In this document: positions 1 through 7,204 of the stretch, piece after piece | How positions within the stretch are numbered: the first letter of the stretch is position 1 | How the letters are laid out: each line of letters opens with the position of its first letter | Assembly: GCF_001883705.2 (NCBI RefSeq) | Contig: NZ_MDEQ02000027.1 | Span: 29,519-93,518, forward strand | DNA length: 64,000 bases | Origin: Burkholderia catarinensis | GTDB taxonomy: Bacteria > Pseudomonadota > Gammaproteobacteria > Burkholderiales > Burkholderiaceae | Direction of reading: 5' to 3' | Translations under genes and position numbers: made by a program | Notes under the pieces: generated by a model | Told to the model about the DNA's origin: nothing | What the model saw: only the letters and a program-made list of their open reading frames with translations | Databases searched by the model: none

Positions 1-215
1 AAAAGCGGGAAAAAACTAACGAATCCGACCAGCATGCCGATCAATGCCTGTTCGGTGGAAATACCAAATGGATTTGCATTGATCAATGCGCTAGCAAGCG
101 CCGCACCGAGCCCGACGACGACAAGCGAATTCCGGACAAGCCGAAATCGAATATCACCGACGGCAACGAGCGTCGCCCAGGCAAAAAAAATGCTGGTGCT
201 GAAAAGGTGTGCCAT
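1..215 (-). CDS. Type IV prepilin peptidase (TadV/CpaA-like), N-terminal part, cut by window edge
   Basis: About 71 N-terminal residues are present and the reading frame stays open to the window edge. A first hydrophobic segment is followed by the cytoplasmic motif GDIRFRLVRN, which matches the D-x-R-x-R-x-(I/V)-x-N signature of A24-family prepilin peptidases, then by a second hydrophobic segment. These inner-membrane aspartyl proteases cleave and may methylate Flp prepilins for the Tad pilus. The gene lies 80 bp downstream of the Flp pilin gene on the same strand, the usual tad order flp then tadV. I chose the ATG at 213-215 because the protein then begins directly before the first membrane helix. 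The catalytic aspartates beyond the edge cannot be checked. Confidence 0.85.
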   Translation of the reverse strand, partial: MAHLFSTSIFFAWATLVAVGDIRFRLVRNSLVVVGLGAALASALINANPFGISTEQALIGMLVGFVSFFPL

Positions 216-245
216 ATCGCAATCGACTGCGCAAGCCGATGTAAC

Positions 246-277
246 GGCGGGCGAGCCGCGACTGCGACCCGCCCGCC
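246..277 (-). other. Hairpin between flp and the prepilin peptidase gene
   Basis: A perfect 8-bp stem (246-253 with 270-277, GGCGGGCG/CGCCCGCC) lies in the 80-bp gap. No U-tract follows, so it is more likely an RNA-stabilising or partly attenuating structure that lets the abundant pilin be made in excess over downstream tad products. That role is inferred from other pilin operons. Confidence 0.5.
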
Positions 278-295
278 CCCAACGAACCGCAAAGG

Positions 296-460
296 TCAGG
301 GTAGCGAACTGGCAATCGTGGAGAACAGCGCCGAGATCTTCGTTCCGATAGTCGTCACACTACCGATGATCAAGGCCGCAATCAGACCCGCAATCAGACC
401 ATACTCGATCGCGGTAACCCCGTCTTCTTCCCGAAGGAAACGAATCATCATTGCTTTCAT
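296..460 (-). CDS. flp: Flp/Fap-type pilin
   Basis: This is a 54-residue protein, the normal length for Flp pilins. A short basic leader (MKAMMIRFLREEDG) ends in Gly14. The conserved Glu at +5 and Tyr at +6 of the mature chain follow (VTAIEYG), then a single hydrophobic helix (LIAGLIAALIIG) and a short Thr/Ser-rich tail. Cleavage between G14 and V15 by the neighbouring prepilin peptidase would yield the structural subunit of a Tad (tight adherence) pilus. A Shine-Dalgarno GAGGAA sits about 8 bases before the ATG. The gene heads a leftward unit that continues into the prepilin peptidase and presumably the rest of the tad locus outside the window. In Burkholderia such loci are linked to adhesion and biofilm (general knowledge). 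Confidence 0.95.
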   Translation of the reverse strand: MKAMMIRFLREEDGVTAIEYGLIAGLIAALIIGSVTTIGTKISALFSTIASSLP

Positions 461-885
461 TTTTTATTCCTCGTGCCTGTATTTACGTTCTTTGGCCTTT
501 TATACGTATACGTCCCCGCATATCTGGCCGTTGCCCCACGTCGTTCGCCACATCTGCTGTAACGACAACCGGGTGCGCTTTCTTTATAGGTCGCCCCGAA
601 GGGCATAGCTCACAATTTGATGCAAGTTAACATTCGCGATAGTCACCTCCTCGAACGTTGTGTACCGAACCGTACATTTGCTTACATCTGCTCCCGATTC
701 TATATCTGTTCATATTTAACTTCCAACCTCTTTTAACGGCCCGGACGGAAAAAATGATCAGGAGCACAACGTATTTGTACGGCGTTTCGGTAGGACTTAC
801 ACATAGGATTTACGATAGGTTAGATGTGCATGCCTAATCCACCAGTAAAACAATTGCCTCGTCCACCAAGCCTGCGTGGGCCACA
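461..885. other. AT-richer intergenic region between flp and the first collagen-like gene
   Basis: No gene is visible here. The stretch is clearly less GC-rich than the genes around it and should hold divergent promoters. A perfect palindrome TATACGTATA lies at 501-510 near the expected flp promoter, but no convincing -35/-10 pair or sigma-54 site could be assigned. Confidence 0.6.
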
Positions 886-930
886 CGTTACGCCGCACGC
901 GTAACGTCAATGTTGTGACGTTACGTTACG
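886..930. promoter_or_regulatory. Cluster of CGTTACG/CGTAACG repeats with a perfect 10-bp inverted repeat
   Basis: CGTAACGTCA (900-909) and its exact complement TGACGTTACG (916-925) are separated by 6 bases. Further CGTTACG copies lie at 886-892 and 924-930. The cluster sits about 210-250 bp upstream of the first collagen-like gene in non-coding DNA and looks like a multi-site operator for a dimeric regulator. The same 10-mer recurs at 38147-38156. Which protein binds is unknown. Confidence 0.55.
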
Positions 931-1137
931 AAACGGCCGAAACCGTTCTCATTCATCTGCACTTAAACAGATTCAACAATCTTTCAATTTCCATAACTTC
1001 CTTTTCCGACAAGGAATTGCCTCGTTTAAAACTGGTTGTCGAACCGTCGGGCATTGAAATGGCACGACAGTTGCAGAGTAGTCCTCGCACCACTCAGCAC
1101 AACGCAGTTCACAACACACATTTAATGCGAGGACAAA

Positions 1138-2700
1138 ATGGACATTAAGGTTATCCCTCATGGCGTGTTCCGGACGACTCTGATCGCGGCCACCGTTGCA
1201 GCCATGCTTTCCCTCTCCGCATGCGGCGGTTCCGGTTCGATCAGCCAGGGCCTCGGCCACGGATCGAGCTCGGGCGGCGGCGATTCGATCTCCACGTCGG
1301 GCGGCGGTACCTCCGGCACGAGCGGAACCTCGGGTACGAGCGGTACTTCCGGCACCAGCGGTACCTCGGGCACGAGCGGCACCTCCGGCACCAGCGGTAC
1401 CTCGGGCACGAGCGGCACCTCGGGTGTGTCGTCGAATCCAGTGGGAAATGTCCTCGCACACAGCAGCAATATCGTCACGGGTATCGGCGGAACCGTCTCG
1501 GGTCTCGGCACCGTCATCGCCAACCAGTCGCTGCCGGGCGTCAACCCGGCCACCACGCAAGCCGCAGGCGGCATCGTGCAAAACGTCGGCGGCGCCGTTA
1601 CCGCGCTCGGCAACGGCCTCGGCAACGGTCTCGGTCAACTCGGCGCGACGAAGGATCCGGTCGGCACCACGGTCGCCAGCACCGGCGGCGTGGTCAATCA
1701 GCTCGGCGGCGCAGTCACGCAGACGGGCAATCTGGTCACGAGCCTCGGCAGCGGCCCGCTGTCGCCGCTCGCGCCGGTCACGGGCGCCGTCGGCGGCCTC
1801 GTCTCGACGCTCGGCGGCGCCGTGTCGAACGGCGGCACCACCCTCACCAACGCGCTGTCTACCGGCCCGATCCAGCAGGTCACGCAGACGGTCAGCTCGG
1901 CCATCACGCCGATCACGACGATGGTCGGCCAGACGACCCAGACGATCGGCACGGCGACCGGCCTCGGCGCACCCGTCAATACGCTGCTCGGCACGATCGG
2001 CAACGGCCTGAACCAGGCCGGCGCCCTGCTCGCATCGACGGGCGGCAATCCGGTCACGACGGGCCTCGGCAACACCGTCTCGTCGACGGGCAACACCGTG
2101 AAGACCGTCGGCGGCCTGCTCACGGGCGGCACCGGCGGCGCGACCAACCCACTCGCCCCGCTCACCGGCCTCGTCTCGACGGTCACCGGCGCACTCGGCG
2201 GCGCAACGGGCGGCGGCAGCGGCCCGCTCGCCCCGGTCACCGGCCTTGTCTCGACGGTCACCGGCGCACTCGGCGGCGCAACGGGTGGCGGCAGCGGCCC
2301 GCTCGCCCCGGTCACCGGCCTCGTCTCGACGGTCACCGGCGCGCTCGGCGGCGCAACGGGTGGCGGCAGCGGCCCGCTCGCCCCGGTCACCGGCCTCGTC
2401 TCGACGGTCACCGGCGCGCTCGGCGGCGCAACGGGCGGCACGAGCGGCAGCCCACTCGCGCCGGTCACGGGTCTCCTCGGCGCGGTCACGGGCGCACTCG
2501 GCGGCGCGACGGGCGGCGCAGGCGGCAGCAGCCCGCTCGCCCCGGTGACGAACGTGGTGTCTACGGTCACCAGCACGGTCGGCGCACCTGCACTGACCGG
2601 CGGTACGGGAGCCGTCACGAACTCGGGCTCGTCGTCGAATCCGCTCGCGCCTGTCACGTCGCTGATCGGCGGCCTGCTCGGCGGCACGCACGGCAAGTAA
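1138..2700 (+). CDS. Collagen-like repeat lipoprotein, paralogue 1
   Basis: A 520-residue protein with a lipoprotein signal peptide: hydrophobic stretch to residue 28, lipobox L-S-A-C with Cys29. After a Gly/Ser linker come 13 uninterrupted Gly-Thr-Ser triplets (about residues 57-95), a collagen-type Gly-X-Y run. Then follows a long low-complexity region of Gly/Thr/Val-rich hydrophobic repeats. The C-terminal third contains four near-identical 25-residue units beginning PLAPVTGL, then degenerate copies. Cys, Trp and Tyr are nearly absent, which fits an extended surface or periplasmic fibre. The start ATG follows GCGAGGACAAA, an acceptable ribosome site. A paralogue follows 40 bp downstream, then a TpsB transporter; the three are probably co-transcribed. 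Burkholderia genomes contain 'collagen-like triple helix repeat' genes beside flp, but a defined function is not known to me. Confidence 0.85.
   Translation: MDIKVIPHGVFRTTLIAATVAAMLSLSACGGSGSISQGLGHGSSSGGGDSISTSGGGTSGTSGTSGTSGTSGTSGTSGTSGTSGTSGTSGTSGTSGVSSNPVGNVLAHSSNIVTGIGGTVSGLGTVIANQSLPGVNPATTQAAGGIVQNVGGAVTALGNGLGNGLGQLGATKDPVGTTVASTGGVVNQLGGAVTQTGNLVTSLGSGPLSPLAPVTGAVGGLVSTLGGAVSNGGTTLTNALSTGPIQQVTQTVSSAITPITTMVGQTTQTIGTATGLGAPVNTLLGTIGNGLNQAGALLASTGGNPVTTGLGNTVSSTGNTVKTVGGLLTGGTGGATNPLAPLTGLVSTVTGALGGATGGGSGPLAPVTGLVSTVTGALGGATGGGSGPLAPVTGLVSTVTGALGGATGGGSGPLAPVTGLVSTVTGALGGATGGTSGSPLAPVTGLLGAVTGALGGATGGAGGSSPLAPVTNVVSTVTSTVGAPALTGGTGAVTNSGSSSNPLAPVTSLIGGLLGGTHGK
1306..1422 (+). repeat. 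Gly-Thr-Ser coding minisatellite (13 x 9 bp)
   Basis: Thirteen consecutive 9-bp units encode GTS, with alternating synonymous codons (acctcc, acgagc, acctcg) that create a higher 18-bp periodicity. Unit gain or loss keeps the frame, so the length of the collagen-like segment could vary between strains by slippage or recombination. Confidence 0.9.
2149..2448 (+). repeat. Four 75-bp tandem repeats encoding the PLAPVTGL... unit
   Basis: Four head-to-tail 75-bp units are almost identical at the DNA level. Each encodes a 25-residue unit starting PLAPVTGLVSTV and ending in a Gly-rich linker. Degenerate copies continue to about 2690 and in the paralogue at about 3790-4080. Near-identity suggests recent expansion. 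Confidence 0.9.
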
Positions 2701-2740
2701 GTCAATACCCAATCATCGACAAGACAGCGAGGAGTCCATC

Positions 2741-4087
2741 ATGTCCCAGCAACGTTCTCTCACGACGACCGCCCTGCGCCAGTGGCGCGCGCCCCTCACC
2801 GCCTTCGCCGCAGCCTGCCTGCTGGCCGCCTGCGGCGGCGGCGGCGTCAGCTCGCCGCCGACCAGCAGCAACAACGGCTCCAACAGCACGAGCGGCACGC
2901 CCAGCACGAGCGGCACCAGCGGTACGTCCACCGGCACCAAGGGCGTCGTCAGCACGGTCGGCCAGACGGCCACCGACCTCGGCAGCACGGTCGGCAACAT
3001 CAGCCTGCCGGGCCTCGGCGACGGCGTGACGAAGGGCGTCGGCAGCACGATTTCCAGCACCGGTACGATCGTCGGCGCGGCCGCAGATGCCGTGAGCAAC
3101 GGGCTGGGACAGATCGGCTCAACGAAGGATCCGGTCGGCACAACGGTTGCAGGTCTCGGCAATGTCGTCGGCGCGACGAGCAACACGGTGTCCGGCCTGA
3201 GCTCGACGGTCAAGGCGCTCGGCACGGGCCCGCTCGCACCGCTCGCGCCTGTCACGACCCCGGTCGGCACCGTGCTCGACACGGTGGCCAACGGCCTGAC
3301 GGCCGCCGGCACGACGATCGGCTCGACGCTGTCGTCGGGCGCCGTGCAACAGGTGACGCAGCCGATCAGCTCGGCGATCACGCCGCTCGTGATCACCGCC
3401 GGCCAGGTCACGCAACAGGTCGGCACGACGACCGGTCTCGGTCAACCCGTCTCGGGCTTGCTCGGCCAGGTTGGCGGTGCGATCAGCTCGGCCGGCAAGC
3501 AGGTCGCCGGCACGTCGAGCCAGCCGCTCGTCGGCGATGTCGGCCAGCTCGTGACCGTGGTCGGCAACACCGTGACCAACGCGGGCGGCCTCGTCAACCC
3601 GAACGGCCCGAACGGCGCGGCACCGATCCCCGGCCTGATCACCAGCCTCGTAGGCGGCTCGAATGCGACCGTCGCGAACGGCACGTCGTCGGGTTCCGGC
3701 TCGACGAACCCGCTCGGCGGCCTGCTGTCGGGTCTCGGTTCGACGCCGCTCGGCTCGCTCACGGGCGCGCTCGGTGGCGCAACGGGCGGCTCGGGGAGCG
3801 GCCCGCTCGCCCCCGTCACGAATCTCGTGTCGACGGTCACGGGCACGCTCGGCGGTGCAACGGGTGGCGCAGGCAGTGCAAACCCTCTCGCGCCCGTCAC
3901 TGGTTTGCTGAATACTGTCACCGGAGCAGTTGGCGGTGCAGCGGGATCCGGGGGCTCGAGCCCGCTCGCGCCGGTCACGTCGCTGATCGGCGGTGTCTCC
4001 GGTACGGCATCGTCGGGGGGCGGTTCGACGGGCCTGCTGGCACCGGTAACGGGGTTGCTGGGTACGCTGGGTAGCGTTGGCAAGTAA
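2741..4087 (+). CDS. Collagen-like repeat lipoprotein, paralogue 2
   Basis: A 448-residue paralogue of the preceding gene. It has a signal peptide with lipobox L-A-A-C (Cys31), then a Gly/Ser/Thr/Asn linker with only a few Gly-X-Y triplets, so the collagen run is much shorter than in paralogue 1. The body contains matching blocks: KDPVGTTVA, a PLAPV..TPVGT block, ISSAITPL, and several C-terminal LAPVT repeats ending LAPVTGLLGTLGSVGK. A clear ribosome site (GCGAGGAG) lies 7 bases before the ATG. The pair probably arose by tandem duplication, followed by divergent repeat expansion. Like its neighbour it should be anchored to a membrane by its lipidated cysteine; whether it reaches the cell surface is not known. 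Confidence 0.85.
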   Translation: MSQQRSLTTTALRQWRAPLTAFAAACLLAACGGGGVSSPPTSSNNGSNSTSGTPSTSGTSGTSTGTKGVVSTVGQTATDLGSTVGNISLPGLGDGVTKGVGSTISSTGTIVGAAADAVSNGLGQIGSTKDPVGTTVAGLGNVVGATSNTVSGLSSTVKALGTGPLAPLAPVTTPVGTVLDTVANGLTAAGTTIGSTLSSGAVQQVTQPISSAITPLVITAGQVTQQVGTTTGLGQPVSGLLGQVGGAISSAGKQVAGTSSQPLVGDVGQLVTVVGNTVTNAGGLVNPNGPNGAAPIPGLITSLVGGSNATVANGTSSGSGSTNPLGGLLSGLGSTPLGSLTGALGGATGGSGSGPLAPVTNLVSTVTGTLGGATGGAGSANPLAPVTGLLNTVTGAVGGAAGSGGSSPLAPVTSLIGGVSGTASSGGGSTGLLAPVTGLLGTLGSVGK

Positions 4088-4231
4088 GGAGGACGGTCGC
4101 GTCTTCGCAGCCGGAGCGGATGGCGCGGTCGTACCAACACAACCGGCATAGTGGCACGCGGCGCGCGGCACCCTGGTGTCGCGCGCCGGCATTACAAAGA
4201 AGACGAAAAGCAAGGCCTACGAGGAAGAACA

Positions 4232-5917
4232 ATGAAATCCAGACTCGACAGATGGATGATGCTGCTCGCCATCGCGGCAGCAGGCACGGCACATGCGCAA
4301 ACGCGCGTCGGCGGCAACCCGCTCGACTCCCTTCCCCAGATCAACGCGCCGAAACCCGGCCCCAACGTTACCGTGCAGGTCGCACCGCAGGCACCGCAAC
4401 TGCAGGAGCTGCTGTCGCGGCACCTGACGCCGAAGACGTTCCAGGTCGAAGGCGTGAAGTCGATACCGTTCGAGGAAATCACGCGTCGCTTCACTCCCCT
4501 CGTCGGCAAGGACATCACGATCGGCGAGCTGATCGAAACCGCCAACGGCGTGACGAAGCTGTATCAGGATCGCGGCTACGCGCTGTCGTTCGCGTTCGTT
4601 CCCGCGCAGACGTTCGAGAACGGCGTCGTGCGCATCACGGTTGTCGAAGGCTACGTGTCGGACGTCAAGGTCACCGGCAAGCCCGGTGCGATGGAATCGA
4701 AGATTCGGGCGATCGCCGCGCATATCACCGCCGATCGCCCGCTGCGCCGCGCGACGTTCGAGCGCTACGTGAACACGTTCGGCCTGCTGCCCGGCCTCAC
4801 GGTGAAGGCGAATGTCCCGCCGCCGCAAACGACCGAAGGCGCCACGACGCTCGAACTCGCGGTCGACCGCAAGCCGTTCAACGTCAGCACCGGTATCGAC
4901 TTCAACCACCCGGGCGTCCAGGGCCTCATCACTGCGACCGAAAACGGCCTCACGTCGTTCGGCGAGCAACTGAGCATTTCCGCGCTGGCGCCGCCGGGAC
5001 GCGACAAGCAGACCTACTTCGCATTCAGCGGCGCGGTGCCCGTCGGCAGCAGCGGCCTGATCACGCGCCTCGACGCGAGCACCTATCGCGGCAAGCCGAC
5101 CGACAACCCGGGCCTGCCGTCGACCGTTCAGCGTACGGTCAAGAGCGAAAAGCTTGGTCTTTCGGCATCCTATCCACTGCTGTTGAATAACCAGCGCAGC
5201 CTGCTCGGTACTGTGTCGGGTTATGCAGCGCATAACGACGACAACTATCAGAACAAGGTCAACGGCAATACCCTCGACAACCGGTCGCAGGTTCGCGTGC
5301 TGCAGTTGCAACTCGACTACACGAGCGTCCAGCCGAAGCAGGTGCGAAAACTGAGCATCAACGTCGCCAAGGCGTTCGACATCCTCGGCGCGTCGAAATC
5401 GCAGACCGGCCTGGTTAACGGCACAGCGATTACGTACCCCGACCCGACATCGCTGACCTTCGTCCGCACCGGCGCGACCTTCACGCAAACCAACGAATGG
5501 CCGTTCCGGATCGGCACCTCGGTCTCTCTGACCGGGCAATACAGCCCCGACTCGCTGCCGACGTCCGAGCAGATCTCGTTCGGTTCGACGCGCTACGCGC
5601 TCGGCTATCAGCCCGGCGAAGCGTCGGGCGACTCGGGATGGGGGATGTCGCTGGAGGTCAACCGCGGCTTCTCGCCGGGCTGGACATATATGAAATCGGT
5701 CACGCCGTACATCGCGTACGACATGGCGCGCGTGTATCTGCACGCGGGCACGCCGTCGCCGAGCCGCATGTCGTCGGTCGGCATCGGCGTGCGATTCACG
5801 GACAGCCGTTTCTACAGTCTCGACCTGAACGTCGCGAAGCCGGTTGGCGACGCACCCGTCGAAAGCGCATCGCGCAGCCCGCGCATCAACGCCGCCTTCT
5901 CGTATCAGCTCAACTGA
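4232..5917 (+). CDS. ShlB/FhaC/HecB-family outer-membrane transporter (TpsB)
   Basis: A 561-residue protein that begins at the ATG after GAGGAAGAACA; this start gives a clean signal peptide cleaved after AHAQ. A Gly/Pro-rich linker and a probable plug helix (LQELLSRHL) precede a POTRA_2 domain at about residues 65-145 (FQVEGVKSIPFEEI, YQDRGYALSFAFVP, VRITVVEGYV). A second POTRA-like segment and a 16-strand beta-barrel (ShlB domain) fill the rest. TpsB proteins secrete one large beta-helical TpsA exoprotein with an N-terminal TPS domain; none is encoded next to this gene. The upstream neighbours, 144 bp away, are the two collagen-like lipoproteins. The region equivalent to the conserved VRG(Y/F) tip of loop 6 reads TRYALGYQPGEASGDSGWG, where the motif arginine appears replaced. 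Its substrate is therefore open. Confidence 0.88.
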   Translation: MKSRLDRWMMLLAIAAAGTAHAQTRVGGNPLDSLPQINAPKPGPNVTVQVAPQAPQLQELLSRHLTPKTFQVEGVKSIPFEEITRRFTPLVGKDITIGELIETANGVTKLYQDRGYALSFAFVPAQTFENGVVRITVVEGYVSDVKVTGKPGAMESKIRAIAAHITADRPLRRATFERYVNTFGLLPGLTVKANVPPPQTTEGATTLELAVDRKPFNVSTGIDFNHPGVQGLITATENGLTSFGEQLSISALAPPGRDKQTYFAFSGAVPVGSSGLITRLDASTYRGKPTDNPGLPSTVQRTVKSEKLGLSASYPLLLNNQRSLLGTVSGYAAHNDDNYQNKVNGNTLDNRSQVRVLQLQLDYTSVQPKQVRKLSINVAKAFDILGASKSQTGLVNGTAITYPDPTSLTFVRTGATFTQTNEWPFRIGTSVSLTGQYSPDSLPTSEQISFGSTRYALGYQPGEASGDSGWGMSLEVNRGFSPGWTYMKSVTPYIAYDMARVYLHAGTPSPSRMSSVGIGVRFTDSRFYSLDLNVAKPVGDAPVESASRSPRINAAFSYQLN

Positions 5918-5928
5918 TCCGTCACCAG

Positions 5929-5953
5929 ACAGCCCGCGTCACGCGGGCTGTTT
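5929..5953 (+). terminator. Intrinsic terminator after the TpsB gene
   Basis: A perfect 10-bp stem ACAGCCCGCG/CGCGGGCTGT with a 3-nt loop, followed by TT, lies 12 bp after the stop codon. It probably ends the collagen-like/TpsB transcript. Confidence 0.75.
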
Positions 5954-6083
5954 CGATTAGAGTCCCCTCTATCAAACGTGGCGCGCGGTTTCACGTATTC
6001 TGGCGAAGCTCGCAACATGCCCGCCCCATGCAGACGGTCGTGCGGGCGCATCGAATACGACATGCAAAACAAGGAGGACGACA

Positions 6084-6545
6084 ATGATTCAACTGACCCG
6101 CCCGTTGCGTGCAATCGCCGTCGCCGGCGCACTGCTCGCCTGTGCAGCCCCCACGTTCGCGCAAGCCGACAACCCCATCGGCATGTGGCAGACGATCGAC
6201 GACAACACCCATCAGCCGAAGGCACTTGTGCAAATCGCCGAGGACGGCGACGGTGCGCTGTCGGGCAAGGTCGTCAAGGGCCTCGGCGCGAACGATACGC
6301 CCGATCGCCGCTGCACCGCCTGCACGGACGAGCGCAAGGATCAGCTCATCAAGGGCATGACGATCATCAAGGCGATGAAGAAGGAAGGCGACCACTGGGA
6401 CGGCGGCAACATTCTCGACCCGGAGAACGGCAAGGTCTACAAGTGCAAGATGACGCTTGAAGACGGTGGCCAGAAACTCGTTGTGCGCGGTTACATCGGC
6501 GTGTCGCTGCTCGGCCGGTCGCAGACCTGGGTTCGCCAGCAATAA
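6084..6545 (+). CDS. DUF2147-family secreted protein
   Basis: A 153-residue protein with a signal peptide (cleavage after about residue 26, TFAQA). Its family hallmarks are an early GMWQTIDD segment, the paired cysteines RRCTACTDERKDQ, GGNILDPENGKVYKCKM, and a C-terminal block RGYIGVSLLGRSQTWVR. DUF2147 proteins are small periplasmic or secreted beta-rich proteins of unknown biochemical role, common in proteobacteria. A strong ribosome site (AAGGAGGACGACA) precedes the ATG. The gene stands alone between two terminators, so it is a monocistronic unit. Confidence 0.88.
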   Translation: MIQLTRPLRAIAVAGALLACAAPTFAQADNPIGMWQTIDDNTHQPKALVQIAEDGDGALSGKVVKGLGANDTPDRRCTACTDERKDQLIKGMTIIKAMKKEGDHWDGGNILDPENGKVYKCKMTLEDGGQKLVVRGYIGVSLLGRSQTWVRQQ

Positions 6546-6579
6546 CGCGGCACGCGCTGAAACGCGCGTGCTCAATGAA

Positions 6580-6618
6580 AAAATCGGCCTGCGACGAAGT
6601 CGTCAGGCCGATTTTCTT
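6580..6618 (+). terminator. Intrinsic terminator after the DUF2147 gene
   Basis: AAAATCGGCCTG (6580-6591) pairs with CAGGCCGATTTT (6604-6615), with an inner CGAC-GAA-GTCG extension. A-rich and T-rich flanks on either side make it work for both strands, so it also faces the leftward gene at 6650-7060. Confidence 0.88.
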
Positions 6619-6649
6619 TGGGTGCGTACGCAGCAATGACTCACGGGCA

Positions 6650-7060
6650 TCACGCCGCGTGCTTCAGCGTGTCCGACGCATAGCCGCCCGGTGCGCGATA
6701 CGCAGGTGCCGCGTTGCTACGCGCCTCTGCTGCCTTCGATTGCGTATGCTTGCGCATCCGCGAGGACAACTCATTGCACAGATTCATGCCTGCGTCGCCA
6801 TAGAGTTCACGCATCACATTCATCAGCGTGCCCGTCTCGTGCCAGGTCTTGAAACGGCGATGGCACGTCTGATACGAAGGGTAACGGCGCGGCATGGCGG
6901 ACCACGTTGCGCCGCTGTAGATCACCCAGAGCACGCCGTTCAATACGGCACGCGTATTGGCTAACGGCCGGCCGCGCAACTCGGTGCGCGGCTGCATTTC
7001 GGGCAGAAGCGGCGCAACGCAGCGCCACTCGTGGTCGGTCAGATCGCGATACGGTGTCAT
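6650..7060 (-). CDS. Stand-alone IS5-type transposase N-terminal domain protein (DUF4096-like)
   Basis: A 136-residue protein starting at the ATG preceded by GGAG with 6-base spacing; two upstream in-frame ATGs have no usable ribosome site. Residues 1-80 match the N-terminal domain of IS5/IS1182-type transposases: YRDLTDHEWRCVAPLLPE, RGRPLANTRAVLNGVLWVI, GATWSAMPRRYPSYQTCHRRF. The RNase-H-like DDE catalytic domain that normally follows is absent. Instead there is a tail of about 55 residues ending in a normal stop. No inverted repeats or target duplications are visible around it. It may be a decayed insertion-sequence remnant or a domesticated DNA-binding protein. A protein of the same architecture lies at 34262-34663. 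Confidence 0.7.
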   Translation of the reverse strand: MTPYRDLTDHEWRCVAPLLPEMQPRTELRGRPLANTRAVLNGVLWVIYSGATWSAMPRRYPSYQTCHRRFKTWHETGTLMNVMRELYGDAGMNLCNELSSRMRKHTQSKAAEARSNAAPAYRAPGGYASDTLKHAA

Positions 7061-7204
7061 GGACATCTCCAGCCTTGGTAACCATGACACAACGATATCG
7101 GCTCACCTCAACAATGAATATAAGACAAATCCGAAAATACCCCGAGATTCAATGAATTTGACCGGAATTGACGTTTAAATCCCGCCAATTGCCGAATATC
7201 GTAA

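Noticed and set aside
2149..2448. Regularly spaced repeats resembling a CRISPR array
   Set aside because: The 75-bp units are contiguous, in frame with the lipoprotein and have no unique spacers; they are protein-coding tandem repeats.
973..2712. A 579-codon antisense frame over the first collagen-like gene
   Set aside because: Its Arg/Ala repeat composition is the complement of the tandem repeats; the plus-strand frame has a signal peptide, ribosome site and paralogue.
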